A DNA stretch of 64,000 bases from Polymorphospora lycopeni (GTDB lineage: Bacteria > Actinomycetota > Actinomycetes > Mycobacteriales > Micromonosporaceae): contig NZ_JBCGDC010000028.1 in assembly GCF_042237075.1 (NCBI RefSeq), forward strand, positions 1 through 64,000. Reading direction: 5' to 3'. The notes beneath the pieces were generated by a model. That model saw only the letters and a program-made list of their open reading frames with translations. It searched no databases and was not told where the DNA came from. Every line of letters starts with the position of its first letter. Within the stretch, counting starts at the first letter, position 1. The translations under genes and the position numbers were made by a program. Shown piece by piece: positions 1 to 11,384 of this stretch.

Positions 1-3000
1 CCGCGCTCCTCGCGCTGACCGCCGGCGGTGTGCTCGTCGCCCTGCTGGCCGCCACCGACACGGTCGCCCCGGGCACGGGCGCCGACGTGGTCGGCCCCTG
101 GGCGGCGGGTGGCGCCGCCTTCGCCGCGCCGGGTGCGGTGGCCGCGCTGGTGGCGGCCTCGATACCGGTCGACGCCAACCCGACCACGGGGGAGTTGCAG
201 TCCGCCACCCTGCCGGTGCTCGCCGCGAGCTTCCTCGCCGTCTGCGCCACCCTCGGCTACGCCGCGGTCACCCAGGTCGCGAAGCGGCAGATCAGCCCGC
301 CGCTCGCCCTCGGCAGCGGCCTCGGTGCCCTCGCGGTCGCCGCCGTCGCCTTCGGCGCACCCGGCGCGACGGTGACCGACGCGTGGGTGGCGGCACTGCT
401 CGTCGTGGCCGCCGCCCTCCTCCTGCTCTCCCCGGCGATCGACGCCGGGCGCCGGGCGGACCGGCTCTTCGACGGGCCCGACTTCGCCGCCGCGGCGGCG
501 ACCGCCGCCCTGGTGGGCACCCTCGGCCGGATCGCCACGATCCTGCTGCCCGAGGCCGAACTGGTGGTCACCGCCGCGCTGATCCTGGTCGTCGCGTTCG
601 CCGTACGGGCGATGCCGGTGGAGTGGCGGCGCGGCCCGATCCTCGGCGTCACCGTCAGCGGGGCCGTGATCGCCGTGATCGCCGGCTGGACCGCGGTCAG
701 TGGCGGGCTGCGGGTACTGGCCACCCCGGGGGCGATCTGGGCCGGTGACCTCGACGCGTGGCCGGTCGCCGAGGCCGGCGGCACCGGTTGGCAGATGCCC
801 GCCGCCCTGGTGCTGCTGGCCGGCGCCGCCGCGGTGGTGCTCCCCCGCCCGTGGTCGTACGACGTCGCGGGGGTCTGCGTCGCTCTCGCCACCATCGGCA
901 CCCCGGCCGCGTTCGGCATGCCGTGGTGGTCACCGATCGTGGTCGGCGGGCTGGTCGCCACCGGCTACGGCATCTTCGCCGTCGCCGCCGCCGATCCACG
1001 CGCCGGCCTCACCCGCGCCGCGGTCGCCGCGGCGGTCGCGTTGCACGCGGTCGGCGCGAGCCTCGTCCGGCCGTGGACGACGGCCGCCGCACTCGGGGTG
1101 ATCGCCCTGGTCGGGACCGTCGTGGCGGTGCTCGCCCGGATGGTCGCCACGCTGCCGGACGACGACGGGCCGGTCGAGTTGCCCTCCGACGCCGACCCGA
1201 TGCCGCCGCACCTGGCCACGATCGGCGGCGCCGCGACCGGGGGTGCCCTGCTGGCGCTGCCCGGCGCGCTCGCCGCCCTGGCCGCCGAGTTCAACTGGAC
1301 GGAGGCGGTCGTACTCACCGCCGCGCTCGCCGGGTCGGCCCTGGGCGTGGCGATCCTCGCCCTGGTCAGCCGCGAGGTGCCGCGCTACCTGCCGTACGCG
1401 ACCATCGGCATCGCGGGTGGCGCCACGGTGACCGCCGCGGTCTCCCTGCCGACCGACGCACCCACCGGCGTGTACGCCGCCGCGGCGGCGCTGCTGGCCG
1501 TCCTCGCCGAGTTGCTGCGCGCGGCGACCCCGCCACCCGGTTCCGGGGGCGAGCCGGTGCACCGGTGGACGGTCATGCTCGGCGGGGTGATGCGCCGGCT
1601 GCCGGACGCCCCGGTCACCCGGTGGTCGATCAGCCCGGTCCGGGGCGCGATCGTCATCGCCACGGTGCCGACCATCCTCGCGTTCGTCACGATCGCGCCG
1701 GCTCTGCTGGCCGCGCTGGTCCAGCCCTACCAGACCCTGTGGCAGATCTGGGAGGGTCCCCCGGCCGGCCCCGGCGCCGCGGTCGTCGAGCCCACGAACG
1801 TGCTCACCGCACTCCTGCTCACCGTCGCGACGGCGCTGGCCGCGGTCGGATTCAGCGGCGGGCGGCCGACCGAGGCGATCCCGGTCTCGCTGCCCGGCAT
1901 CGCCCTCACCCTGCTGATCGCGCCGACCTCGCTCGGGCTCGGCTGGCCCAACGCCACCCTGGCCGCTCTCGCCGTGTTCGCGATCGCGATGCTCGGCCTC
2001 GCGCTGACCCCGCCACCGCCCGACACCGACCGGGCCCGCCCCGTACGCGTCGCCCGGGTGATCGTCTTCGTGATCGGGCTCGCCGGCGGTGGGGCCGGCC
2101 TGGCCGGCAGCCTGGCCACCGCCGACCTGACGCTGCTCACCCTCGGTGGCGCGGTCGCCGTCGGGGCGGTCGCCGCGATCTTCGGGCGGTCGGCCCGGGC
2201 TCGCATCCTGGGCTGGGTGTTCGCCTCGGTCATGGCTCAACTCTTCGTCTTCACGATCGGTGTCGCGGCCGGCTTCGACCCCGCCTGGTCGGCGTTCGGC
2301 GTGCTGGGCGTCGGCGCGGTCCTGCTGCTCGTCGCGGCCCGGCTGCCACGACTGCGGCAGCCGGAGGCGACCCGCGAGGCGTCGACGGTGGAGTGGAGCG
2401 GGTATTCGGCGGCACTCATCGCGGCGGCGCTGGCATACGACTCCCCCCGCCACGTGGCGGCGTTGCTCGCCGCGTGGGGCGCGGTGCTCGGCGTGGCCGC
2501 GATCCGGTCGGGGCGGGGTCCGATGGAGCGCCGCATCCTGTTCTGGGCGGCGGTGGGCTGTGAGATCAGCGCCTGGTGGCTGCTCATGGGACTCGCCGAC
2601 GTGGCGCTGCCGGAGGCCTACACACTGCCCTTCGCGGTGCTCGCGCTGCTGGTCGGGCTCATGGAGTTGCGCCAGCGCTCCGACCTGGGCAGTTGGGCGG
2701 CGTTCGGACCAGCCCTGGTGGCCGCGTTCCTGCCCAGTCTGGTGATCATGATCGCGACCGACACCAGCACCACACGGCGGGTGCTGCTGCTGTTCGGCGC
2801 GGTCGCCACCCTCATCGTCGGCTCGGTGACCCGCCGGCAGGCCCCGGTCGTCACCGGGGCGGTCGCGACCGCCCTGGTGGCCCGGCACGCGCTGACCCTG
2901 GCCGGCGGCTGGTGGCTACTGATCCCGACCGGCATCGTGCTGGTCGCACTCGGCGCCAGCAACGAGCGCCGGCGCCGCACCCAAGATCGGGTCCGGGGGG

Positions 3001-3020
3001 CGCTCTTCAGGATGAAATGA
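1..3020 (+). CDS. Large polytopic membrane protein, 5' end outside the window
   Basis: At least 996 residues are visible. The reading frame stays open to the left edge, so the GTG at position 30 is probably internal and the true start lies upstream. The protein is almost entirely hydrophobic, rich in Ala, Val, Leu and Gly, with a long series of predicted membrane segments broken by short Arg/Asp/Pro-rich loops. It ends in a basic tail (NERRRRTQDRVRGALFRMK). I see no catalytic motif or transporter signature and do not recognise the family beyond a multi-spanning actinobacterial membrane protein. It converges on purE across a 177-bp gap that holds a short direct repeat. A transport or envelope role would be a guess. 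Confidence 0.75.
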   Translation, partial: ALLALTAGGVLVALLAATDTVAPGTGADVVGPWAAGGAAFAAPGAVAALVAASIPVDANPTTGELQSATLPVLAASFLAVCATLGYAAVTQVAKRQISPPLALGSGLGALAVAAVAFGAPGATVTDAWVAALLVVAAALLLLSPAIDAGRRADRLFDGPDFAAAAATAALVGTLGRIATILLPEAELVVTAALILVVAFAVRAMPVEWRRGPILGVTVSGAVIAVIAGWTAVSGGLRVLATPGAIWAGDLDAWPVAEAGGTGWQMPAALVLLAGAAAVVLPRPWSYDVAGVCVALATIGTPAAFGMPWWSPIVVGGLVATGYGIFAVAAADPRAGLTRAAVAAAVALHAVGASLVRPWTTAAALGVIALVGTVVAVLARMVATLPDDDGPVELPSDADPMPPHLATIGGAATGGALLALPGALAALAAEFNWTEAVVLTAALAGSALGVAILALVSREVPRYLPYATIGIAGGATVTAAVSLPTDAPTGVYAAAAALLAVLAELLRAATPPPGSGGEPVHRWTVMLGGVMRRLPDAPVTRWSISPVRGAIVIATVPTILAFVTIAPALLAALVQPYQTLWQIWEGPPAGPGAAVVEPTNVLTALLLTVATALAAVGFSGGRPTEAIPVSLPGIALTLLIAPTSLGLGWPNATLAALAVFAIAMLGLALTPPPPDTDRARPVRVARVIVFVIGLAGGGAGLAGSLATADLTLLTLGGAVAVGAVAAIFGRSARARILGWVFASVMAQLFVFTIGVAAGFDPAWSAFGVLGVGAVLLLVAARLPRLRQPEATREASTVEWSGYSAALIAAALAYDSPRHVAALLAAWGAVLGVAAIRSGRGPMERRILFWAAVGCEISAWWLLMGLADVALPEAYTLPFAVLALLVGLMELRQRSDLGSWAAFGPALVAAFLPSLVIMIATDTSTTRRVLLLFGAVATLIVGSVTRRQAPVVTGAVATALVARHALTLAGGWWLLIPTGIVLVALGASNERRRRTQDRVRGALFRMK

Positions 3021-3061
3021 TTGATTCGGATGGTCATCGGGCGTTGGTCGGTGGTTGCGCA

Positions 3062-3137
3062 GGCCACGTGCCGGGTTTGACCGGACGCTACGCAGGGCCA
3101 CGTGCCGGGCTCGACCGGACGTTAGGCAGGCCACGTG
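3062..3137. repeat. Short direct repeats with CCACGTG cores
   Basis: The core GGCCACGTG occurs three times (3062, 3096, 3129), spaced 34 and 33 bp apart. The first two copies continue into CCGGG and a shared TCGACCGGACG or TTGACCGGACG stretch. Each core contains the palindrome CACGTG. The repeats lie between the convergent membrane-protein gene and purE. No function is evident; they may be leftovers of tandem duplication. Confidence 0.6.
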
Positions 3138-3197
3138 TGCAGGGGTTGGCCGGCGCTTGCCGTAGCACCGGCTCGGTGGCGTGAGTGGCGGGCGGCC

Positions 3198-3710
3198 TCA
3201 GGCGGTTGGTGCCGGCCGGGTGGTCAGAGTGGCGCGCAGGGCGGCGTCCTTCTCGGCGACCAGTGCCTCCAGGCCCGCCTGGAAGGCGACCATCCGGGCC
3301 CGCAGATCCGGGTCGGTGGCGGCGAGCATACGTACGGCGAGCAGTCCCGCGTTACGCGCCCCGCCGATGGACACGGTGGCGACCGGCACGCCGGCCGGCA
3401 TCTGGACGATGGACAGCAGCGAGTCCATGCCGTCGAGGTGCTTCAGCGGCACCGGCACCCCGATCACCGGCAGCGGCGTCACCGAGGCGACCATCCCGGG
3501 CAGGTGGGCGGCGCCACCGGCACCGGCGATGATCACCTTGAGGCCCCGGTCGGTGGCGGCGCGACCGTACTCGATCATCGCGACCGGAGTGCGGTGCGCG
3601 GACACGACCCCGACCTCGAAGCCGACCCCGAACTCGTCGAGCGCGTCGGCGGCCGCCTTCATCGTCGGCCAGTCCGAGTCACTGCCCATGATCAGGCCAA
3701 CGGCGGTCAT
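3198..3710 (-). CDS. purE: N5-carboxyaminoimidazole ribonucleotide mutase PurE
   Basis: 170 residues, the normal length for class I PurE. It converts N5-CAIR, made by PurK, to CAIR in cytoplasmic de novo purine synthesis. The N-terminal phosphate-binding motif GSDSD (residues 9-13), the SAHRTP motif with catalytic His39, and the AGAGGAAHLPGM loop are all present. The ATG start overlaps the purK stop as ATGA, so the two are probably translationally coupled with purK first. The C-terminal tail is short and basic. Confident assignment. Confidence 0.97.
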   Translation of the reverse strand: MTAVGLIMGSDSDWPTMKAAADALDEFGVGFEVGVVSAHRTPVAMIEYGRAATDRGLKVIIAGAGGAAHLPGMVASVTPLPVIGVPVPLKHLDGMDSLLSIVQMPAGVPVATVSIGGARNAGLLAVRMLAATDPDLRARMVAFQAGLEALVAEKDAALRATLTTRPAPTA

Positions 3711-4873
3711 GCCTCGCTCCCCTCACGCAGCCAGCGCGCGGCGCGTGCCGCCCGGGCCCGTACGTCGGTCAGGTCCTCGCCGAGCACGGTCACGTGCCCG
3801 ATCTTGCGGCCGGGTCGCACCTGCTTGCCGTAGAGGTGGACCTTGACGCCCGGATCGGCGGCGAACAGGTGGTGCAGCCGTTCGTCGATCGGCATCCCGC
3901 CATCGGGGCCACCGAGCACGTTGGCCATCACCACGACCGGCGCGGCCAGCGCGGTCTCGCCCATCGGATAGTCGAGGACGGCCCGCACGTGCTGCTCGAA
4001 CTGCGACGTCCGGGCCCCCTCGATGGTCCAGTGCCCGGAGTTGTGCGGCCGCATCGCCAGCTCGTTGACCACCAGCCGGGCGGCGCCGTCCGGCCCGGTG
4101 GCCTCGAAGAGTTCGACGGCGAGCAGGCCGACGACGCCGAGCGAGGTGGCGATGTCGATCGCCAACTGCTGGGCGCTGAGAGCCAGGTCTTCGGGCAGGT
4201 CGGGGGCGGGCGCCAGCACCTCGACGCAGATGCCGTCGCGCTGCACCGTCTCGACGACCGGGTAGACGGCGACCTGGCCGAACGGCGACCGGGCCACCTG
4301 CACCGCCAGTTCCCGGCGCAGGTCGACCCGCTCCTCGGCGATCAGCTCGGTGCCGCTGGCAAACAGCTCGGCGGCCTCGTCCGGGCCGGCCAGCAGCCAC
4401 ACGCCCCGGCCGTCGTACCCGCCCCGGGTCGCCTTCACGATCAGCGGCCAGCCGACCTCGGCGCCGAAGCCGGCGAGGTCGTCGGGCCCGGTCAGCGGGC
4501 GCCAGCGGGGCACCGGCGCGCCGAGCTGCGCCAGCCGCTCGCGCATCGCCCGCTTGTCCTGGGCGTACAGCAGCGCGTCCGAGCCCGGATAGAGGCGTAC
4601 GCCTTCGGCCTCCAGGGTCCGGATGTGTCCGGTCGGCACGTGTTCGTGGTCGAAGGTGACGACGTCGCAGCCCTTGGCGAAGGTGCGCAGCGCGGCGAGG
4701 TCGGTGTGGTCGCCGTACTGCACGTCGGCGGCGACGAGTGCGGCGCCGTCCTCGGGCGAGGTCGCGAGGACGCGCAGTGACTGGCCGAGGGCGATGGCGG
4801 CCTGGTGGGTCATACGGGCCAACTGGCCGCCGCCCACCATGCCGACGGTGGGCAGACCGGTGCGGGTATCCAT
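3707..4873 (-). CDS. purK: N5-carboxyaminoimidazole ribonucleotide synthase PurK
   Basis: ATP-grasp enzyme that carboxylates AIR with ATP and bicarbonate to give N5-CAIR for PurE. From the ATG at 4873 the protein has 388 residues. This start is preferred to the upstream in-frame codon at 4924 because it leads straight into the family N-terminus TVGMVGGGQLARM. The glycine-rich nucleotide loop, the ATP-grasp core (IVKATRGGYDGRGV), the acidic metal-binding region (AVELFEA) and the NELAMRPHNSGHWT motif are visible. The final bases overlap purE by 4 bp. Confidence 0.96.
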   Translation of the reverse strand: MDTRTGLPTVGMVGGGQLARMTHQAAIALGQSLRVLATSPEDGAALVAADVQYGDHTDLAALRTFAKGCDVVTFDHEHVPTGHIRTLEAEGVRLYPGSDALLYAQDKRAMRERLAQLGAPVPRWRPLTGPDDLAGFGAEVGWPLIVKATRGGYDGRGVWLLAGPDEAAELFASGTELIAEERVDLRRELAVQVARSPFGQVAVYPVVETVQRDGICVEVLAPAPDLPEDLALSAQQLAIDIATSLGVVGLLAVELFEATGPDGAARLVVNELAMRPHNSGHWTIEGARTSQFEQHVRAVLDYPMGETALAAPVVVMANVLGGPDGGMPIDERLHHLFAADPGVKVHLYGKQVRPGRKIGHVTVLGEDLTDVRARAARAARWLREGSEA

Positions 4874-4928
4874 AACGCGCGCAAGCCTATTACGCGCCAC
4901 CGCCGGCCCCACCAGGGCCGTCACCGGA

Positions 4929-6917
<1,989 letters not shown>

Positions 6918-7017
6918 GCGTCCAACCTCTCACACCGGCCCGCCCGACGCCCGCCTCCACCCCGACGACGCCCGCCTCCATCCCGACCACGGAGGTCCGG
7001 CGGTCGGCTAACGCTGC

Positions 7018-7043
7018 GTTCTATAGCGTTTTCGCTACAGAAC
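7018..7043. promoter_or_regulatory. Near-perfect 11-bp inverted repeat upstream of the DUF255 gene
   Basis: Arms GTTCTATAGCG and CGCTACAGAAC pair with one mismatch around a TTTT loop, about 100 bp upstream of the DUF255 start at 6917. It is AT-rich compared with its surroundings, which suits a promoter region or a repressor operator. It could also be a second hairpin behind the terminator of the C39 gene, which is transcribed toward it. Confidence 0.4.
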
Positions 7044-7055
7044 CGCAGACATGAC

Positions 7056-7087
7056 GATGAGGGCCAGCCCGAAGGCCGGCCCTCATC
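7056..7087 (-). terminator. Hairpin terminator of the C39 peptidase gene
   Basis: Ten-bp perfect arms, GATGAGGGCC (7056-7065) and GGCCCTCATC (7078-7087), with a 12-nt loop, start about 28 bp past the stop of the peptidase gene. Like many actinobacterial terminators it has no U-tract immediately after it. Confidence 0.65.
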
Positions 7088-7115
7088 AGGTCTGTTCAGT
7101 TGGGCATCGCCCGGA

Positions 7116-7808
7116 TCAGGCGGAGTAGCCACGCGAGGCGATCCAGTCGGCCAGCGCGTCGGTGCTGATCCAGTACTCGCCCTTGTCCGACCACGAGTCA
7201 CCGATCTTGACCTTGTCGCCGCCGTCGGCGTACCCGGTCACGGCGATGTAGTGGCCGCCCTCGTACGAGTGCCGGTCGCCGTCCACGTCCGCCGCGCTAC
7301 CCGCGACGTTCGCCACCACGGCACGCTGGTCGTCAACCGCCCGCACCACGTCGGTCCGCAGCTGGTCGGTCTGCCCCTGGTCGGCCTGGGCACCGCTGAT
7401 CTCCACGGTCCGGTAGTCCTTACCGGTCACGTCCTTCAGCACCCGGGTGGTCTCGACCGCGGAGTCGGTACCCGCCTCGGTCGTGCCCAGCTTGCGGGCC
7501 ATCTCGTCCTGGCTGAAGTCCTTACCCTGCGCGGAGAGCGCCATCTTGGTCGCGGCCGGGGCACAGTAGTAGTAGGTCTCCTGGAACTCGTAGTCGAAGT
7601 CGAGTTCCTTGGCACTGGTGCGCTTGTCCTGGCTGACCGCCGCGACGGTGGTGGTCGGCTTGTCGGCGGTCGGGGTGGCCGCGTGGGCCATGGTGGCCGG
7701 GCCGGCGACCACGCCGCCTGCCATGGCCAGCCCGGCGACGCCGAGGGCGGCCTTGCGGATGACCGGAGCCTGGAAGACGGTGGGGATCCACTGCTTGATG
7801 GGGGTCAT
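7116..7808 (-). CDS. Secreted C39-like cysteine peptidase
   Basis: 230 residues from ATG 7808, preceded by GAGAGAGGTG at good spacing; the upstream extension to 8126 is read-through into repeats. Residues 1-40 form a signal peptide with a basic N-region, a hydrophobic stretch (AALGVAGLAMAGGVVAGPA) and an AHA-like cleavage site. The mature part matches the C39-like fold: YYYCAPAATKMAL with the presumed catalytic Cys, and GGHYIAVTGY with the His, then an acidic residue in IGDSWSD. It lacks the ABC transporter part of bacteriocin C39 proteases, so it is probably an extracellular or cell-wall hydrolase of unknown substrate. Confidence 0.82.
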   Translation of the reverse strand: MTPIKQWIPTVFQAPVIRKAALGVAGLAMAGGVVAGPATMAHAATPTADKPTTTVAAVSQDKRTSAKELDFDYEFQETYYYCAPAATKMALSAQGKDFSQDEMARKLGTTEAGTDSAVETTRVLKDVTGKDYRTVEISGAQADQGQTDQLRTDVVRAVDDQRAVVANVAGSAADVDGDRHSYEGGHYIAVTGYADGGDKVKIGDSWSDKGEYWISTDALADWIASRGYSA

Positions 7809-7912
7809 GTTGCACACCTCTCTCGTCCCGGGGGAAGGGATGGGGGGAAGATGCGGTCCGGCCGGGGGTTGGCAGGACCTGTGCGCGTCCGTGCTTGGTA
7901 CCGGAGCGAACT

Positions 7913-8194
7913 CACATAACCGCGGGGACCCGGTCGGCATTCCGCCGGGCACCGATCCGCGGCGCGCTACCGCGTCGAGCGGGGTACATAACCGCGGGCG
8001 CCCGGCCGGCATTCCGGCGGGGCTGACCCGGTCGCGGTTCGTGGTTCCGGGGTCGTGCGGGGAGACATAACCACGCGGGCCGGGCCGGCATTCCGGCCGC
8101 CGCCACCCGGCGGGTCTTGCGAACACGTCCGGTCGGTGCTACCGGCTCGTGTGGATGGCATAACCACCCCGGCCCGCCCGCCATTCCGCCACGG
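7913..8194. repeat. Four imperfect intergenic repeats
   Basis: The pattern CATAACC(G/A)C... followed by a CGGCCGGCATTCCG-like block occurs four times, with CATAACC starting at about 7915, 7987, 8066 and 8159. Spacings are roughly 72, 79 and 93 bp, so this is not a strict tandem array. Conserved parts are the CATAACC box, a GC-rich spacer and GGCATTCCG. On the minus strand each unit reads GGAATGCC...GGTTATG. The cluster fills the gap between the peptidase start and the GGDEF-EAL stop and looks like a dispersed intergenic repeat family. Confidence 0.7.
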
Positions 8195-8306
8195 CACCCC
8201 GAGGGCCACCCAAATATCGGACATCCAGCACATCAAGCGCAATACGTCACGTAACCCACCGCACTCTTTCGCGACATCGCGGCCATTCCGCCCGGTCAGG
8301 CGGAAA

Positions 8307-10838
8307 CTACGAGACGCCGTCCACCCGCAGCGGCAGGATCTGCGCCTGCGCCGAGTCGGACATGTTGCGCAACACGGCCACGATCTTGTCTGCGGGCATC
8401 GGCCTGAAGAAGTGGTAGCCCTGCGCCGAGGTGCAGCCCAGGGCGGCGAGCGCGGTCCGCTGGTCGGCCGTCTCCACCCCCTCGGCGACGACCCGCAGGC
8501 CCAGTTCGTGGGCCAACTCGACGGTGGTCCGGACAATCGCCGCGGCTTCCGGCGAATCGACCATACCGATCACGAAGGACCGGTCGACCTTGAGTTCGTG
8601 TACGGCGATCCGGGCCAGGAAGCTGAGCGACGAGAAACCGGTGCCGAAGTCGTCGACCGCAAGCTGAACGCCCAACGCCCGCAGGTCGGCCAGCACGTCG
8701 TCGATCACGTCGAGTTCGCTCATCACGACCGTCTCGGTGATCTCGAGGACGAGACGGTGGGCCGGCACCTGGTGTCGGCGCAGCGACTCGCCGACCTCGG
8801 CGGGCAGGCGCTGGTCGAGCAGGCTGCGGGCCGACAGGTTGACCGAGATCGGTACGTCGAGGCCGGCGCGGGCCCACTCGGCCGCGACCGTGAGCGCCCG
8901 GTCGACGACGTACCGGGTGAACGGGGCGAGCAGGTCGCTGCCCTCGACGGCCCGTACGAAGTCGCCGGGGCCGAGCGTGCCCCGCCGCGGGTGGTGCCAG
9001 CGGATGAGGGCCTCGACCCCGGTCGGCTCGCCGGTGACCAGGTCGACCGCGGGTTGCAGGTGCAGCACGAGCTGGTTGTCGACGGCGAGCGCCTCGCGCA
9101 GCTCGGCCAGCAGGGCGAGCTGGTCGGTGCTGGCCGCGTCCCGGCCGCTGTCGTACGAGGCGATGTTGCTGCCGCCGTTCTTGGCCTGGTACATGGCGAT
9201 GTCGGCCCGGCGCAGCAGCTCGGTCATGTCGGCGGCACCGGCACCGGCGACGACCACGCCGACGGACGCCTCCACCGACATCTTGACCCCGGCGACCTCG
9301 ACCGGCACGGCGAGCCGCTCGACGATGTCCCGGGCCCGGCGCATCGCCGCCGGCAGGCTGGAGCCACTGCCCGCGGTGTCGGCGCGTACGGGCACGGCGG
9401 TGACCAGGAGGGCGAACTCGTCGCCGCCGAGCCGGCCGAGCAGTTCGCCGGGTCGCATGCTGGCCTTGAGGCGGCCGGCGGTCACCTGGAGCAGTTCGTC
9501 ACCGGCCGCGTGCCCGAGCGTGTCGTTGACCTCTTTGAAGTTGTTGATGTCGAGCAGCAGCAGGGCGACCGGATGCTCGTGGGTGAGCCGGTGCAGCGCG
9601 ACGTCGCCCTTGCTGAGCATGGCCGCCCGGTTCACCAGCTTGGTGAGCGGGTCGTGCACCGCCTCGTATGCCGACCGGGAGGTCAGGATGCGCAGCTCGC
9701 GGTGGATGATCGCGTCGTGCAGCGCGGTGGCCAGCGCCGCACCGAAGATCGACAACGCGGCCTCTTCGCGGTGTCCCGGGGTGGCCGCGCGGGAGAACCT
9801 GACCCGCAGGTCGCCGACCCTCGTGCCGCCCGCGGTCAGCTCGACGTTGTGCAGTTGGTCGTCGGCGTGGGGGCGGGTGTCGGCCGGAATGGCCCGTACG
9901 GCGAGTTCGCCGTCGGAAGCCAGCCGGTAACGCCGCCGGCTGCCGTCGGCCCGGGTGACGTCGAGTTCGACGCGTTCGGCCCGGAACACCCGGTTGGCGG
10001 ACTCGAGCGCGGCGCTGACGACGGCCCGTTCGTCGAGCCGGTTGAGGCCGCCGACGGCGGTGGCGAGGGTGCTCCACGCCTCCCGTTCGTCGTCGGCCCG
10101 GAACCGGTGCAGGTAGGTCTGTTGCAGCAGCCAGAGCGCCGGCGGCACCAGCAGCAGCCAGCGGGGATCACTGTCGATCATGACGATCGCGGCCAGGCCG
10201 ACGAGGACGTTGCCGGCGAACATCAGCAGTTTCCCGCGCAGGATGCGCAGCAGCAGCGGTCCGGCCGGCCGCCGGTAGCGGATCACCATGGTGACGGTGG
10301 CGAGTGCCGTCGTGGTCGCCAGGTAGGTCGCCGCCCCGAGAAGCAGTGCACCAGCCAGCGTCGGCGACAGCGGTGCCCCGAGCGGCGGGGCGAGCGCCTG
10401 GGTGACGGCGGCGGCGACTCCGACCGCCGTGGTCAGCGACGCGACGCAGTGCAGCACCTCGAGCACGCCGCGACGGCCGTCGAGGGCCGCCAGGATGCTC
10501 CAGGCGACCCCGGCGCCGACGAGGGTGGCGGCGGGCAGCCAACCGGCGGGCACCAGGTGCAGCCCGACGATCAGGGCGGCTTCGCCCCAGGTGACGCTGA
10601 CACCGCCGGAGCCGACCCGCAGCCGCAGCCGGGCCAACTGGCCGGCGGCGAAGACCACGGCCACGATTCCCAGCCTGGCCAGCAGGTCGGACGTTCCACC
10701 CGGGCTGCCGCCCGCGAAGATGGGGCCGAGCACCACGGCGGTGATCGCGAGGGTCAGGACCGCGCCGGTCAGCGGGACGATCCTGCGCAGACCGGACGGC
10801 GCGGATGATGGGGCGGGCCACGCCTGGCCCGACGTCAC
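8307..10838 (-). CDS. Membrane-bound GGDEF-EAL cyclic-di-GMP protein
   Basis: 843 residues from GTG 10838, chosen because GGAGG lies 6 nt upstream; the frame opens at 10991 but that extension is low-complexity and basic. The N-terminal ~250 residues hold several membrane helices in an MHYT/MASE-like sensor region, followed by a linker of about 130 residues. The GGDEF motif is intact at 471-475 and the EAL motif at 609-611 (VEALIRWHHP), with the downstream DDFGTGFSSLSFL block of active phosphodiesterases. It can therefore both make and degrade c-di-GMP, which controls development in actinomycetes; which activity dominates cannot be read from sequence. Confidence 0.93.
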   Translation of the reverse strand: MTSGQAWPAPSSAPSGLRRIVPLTGAVLTLAITAVVLGPIFAGGSPGGTSDLLARLGIVAVVFAAGQLARLRLRVGSGGVSVTWGEAALIVGLHLVPAGWLPAATLVGAGVAWSILAALDGRRGVLEVLHCVASLTTAVGVAAAVTQALAPPLGAPLSPTLAGALLLGAATYLATTTALATVTMVIRYRRPAGPLLLRILRGKLLMFAGNVLVGLAAIVMIDSDPRWLLLVPPALWLLQQTYLHRFRADDEREAWSTLATAVGGLNRLDERAVVSAALESANRVFRAERVELDVTRADGSRRRYRLASDGELAVRAIPADTRPHADDQLHNVELTAGGTRVGDLRVRFSRAATPGHREEAALSIFGAALATALHDAIIHRELRILTSRSAYEAVHDPLTKLVNRAAMLSKGDVALHRLTHEHPVALLLLDINNFKEVNDTLGHAAGDELLQVTAGRLKASMRPGELLGRLGGDEFALLVTAVPVRADTAGSGSSLPAAMRRARDIVERLAVPVEVAGVKMSVEASVGVVVAGAGAADMTELLRRADIAMYQAKNGGSNIASYDSGRDAASTDQLALLAELREALAVDNQLVLHLQPAVDLVTGEPTGVEALIRWHHPRRGTLGPGDFVRAVEGSDLLAPFTRYVVDRALTVAAEWARAGLDVPISVNLSARSLLDQRLPAEVGESLRRHQVPAHRLVLEITETVVMSELDVIDDVLADLRALGVQLAVDDFGTGFSSLSFLARIAVHELKVDRSFVIGMVDSPEAAAIVRTTVELAHELGLRVVAEGVETADQRTALAALGCTSAQGYHFFRPMPADKIVAVLRNMSDSAQAQILPLRVDGVS

Positions 10839-11090
10839 GGACCGCCTCCGTCTGCCGGCCGCCGGCACGGCGGGGCCGCCACCGCCCCGGACGACGACCG
10901 CGCGGCGGATCGGATGCTCATCGGCGCCCCCCTTCCGCGCGCGGCATCGGGAGTGTTGGTCCCCCCGGCGGAAGGCTAAGCCAAAGCGCAAGGGTGCAAC
11001 AGGGGGCGTCGTGCCCTTTTGCCCGAACCGTGGTCGCGGACGTGGCCACCGCCCAGATGGTGGACACCCGCGACCGTTTCGGAGGGAACT

Positions 11091-11384
11091 CTATCGACGG
11101 GTTTGCTGTTGCGTCGAATCCGTCGGCTCACCGGTCGTCTCGGTCGGCCGGGCCCCGGCATCGACCGCCACGGCCCCGGCGTCGACCGCCGTGGGCCGCG
11201 CGTCCGCGCCGGGGGCCGGGAACTGCTCGGGCAGCCGGCGCAGGCGGCTGTTCATGTTGCGGATCAGCAGCACCGTCGCGATCGCGAGCAGGATGATGAG
11301 AAAGAGCCCCATGGGGCCGGCGAGGCCCCCGCTACGGGTGTTGCCGAAGTTGTTCTGGGCCAGCACCTGGGCCGCGGTCAACAT
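11091..11384 (-). CDS. Small single-pass membrane protein downstream of mca
   Basis: 97 residues from ATG 11384, preceded by GGAGG with 7-nt spacing. There is one clear transmembrane helix (GLFLIILLAIATVLLI), then a short basic stretch (RNMNSRLRRLP) and a Pro/Ala/Thr-rich cytoplasmic tail with a near-repeat (AVDAGAVAVDAGA). It follows mca on the same strand with a gap of about 120 bp. Small membrane proteins next to mca occur in other actinobacteria, but the function is unknown. Confidence 0.75.
   Translation of the reverse strand: MLTAAQVLAQNNFGNTRSGGLAGPMGLFLIILLAIATVLLIRNMNSRLRRLPEQFPAPGADARPTAVDAGAVAVDAGARPTETTGEPTDSTQQQTRR

Noticed and set aside
257..2888. Long antisense and shifted frames over the first membrane protein
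   Set aside because: Arg/Gly-rich or Pro-rich translations with no domains, produced by third-position GC bias.
7809..8126. N-terminal extension of the C39 peptidase
   Set aside because: It translates the intergenic repeats; ATG 7808 has a good ribosome-binding site and opens a signal peptide.
7913..8194. CRISPR array
   Set aside because: Copies are imperfect and spacing is uneven (72-93 bp); no cas genes in the window.
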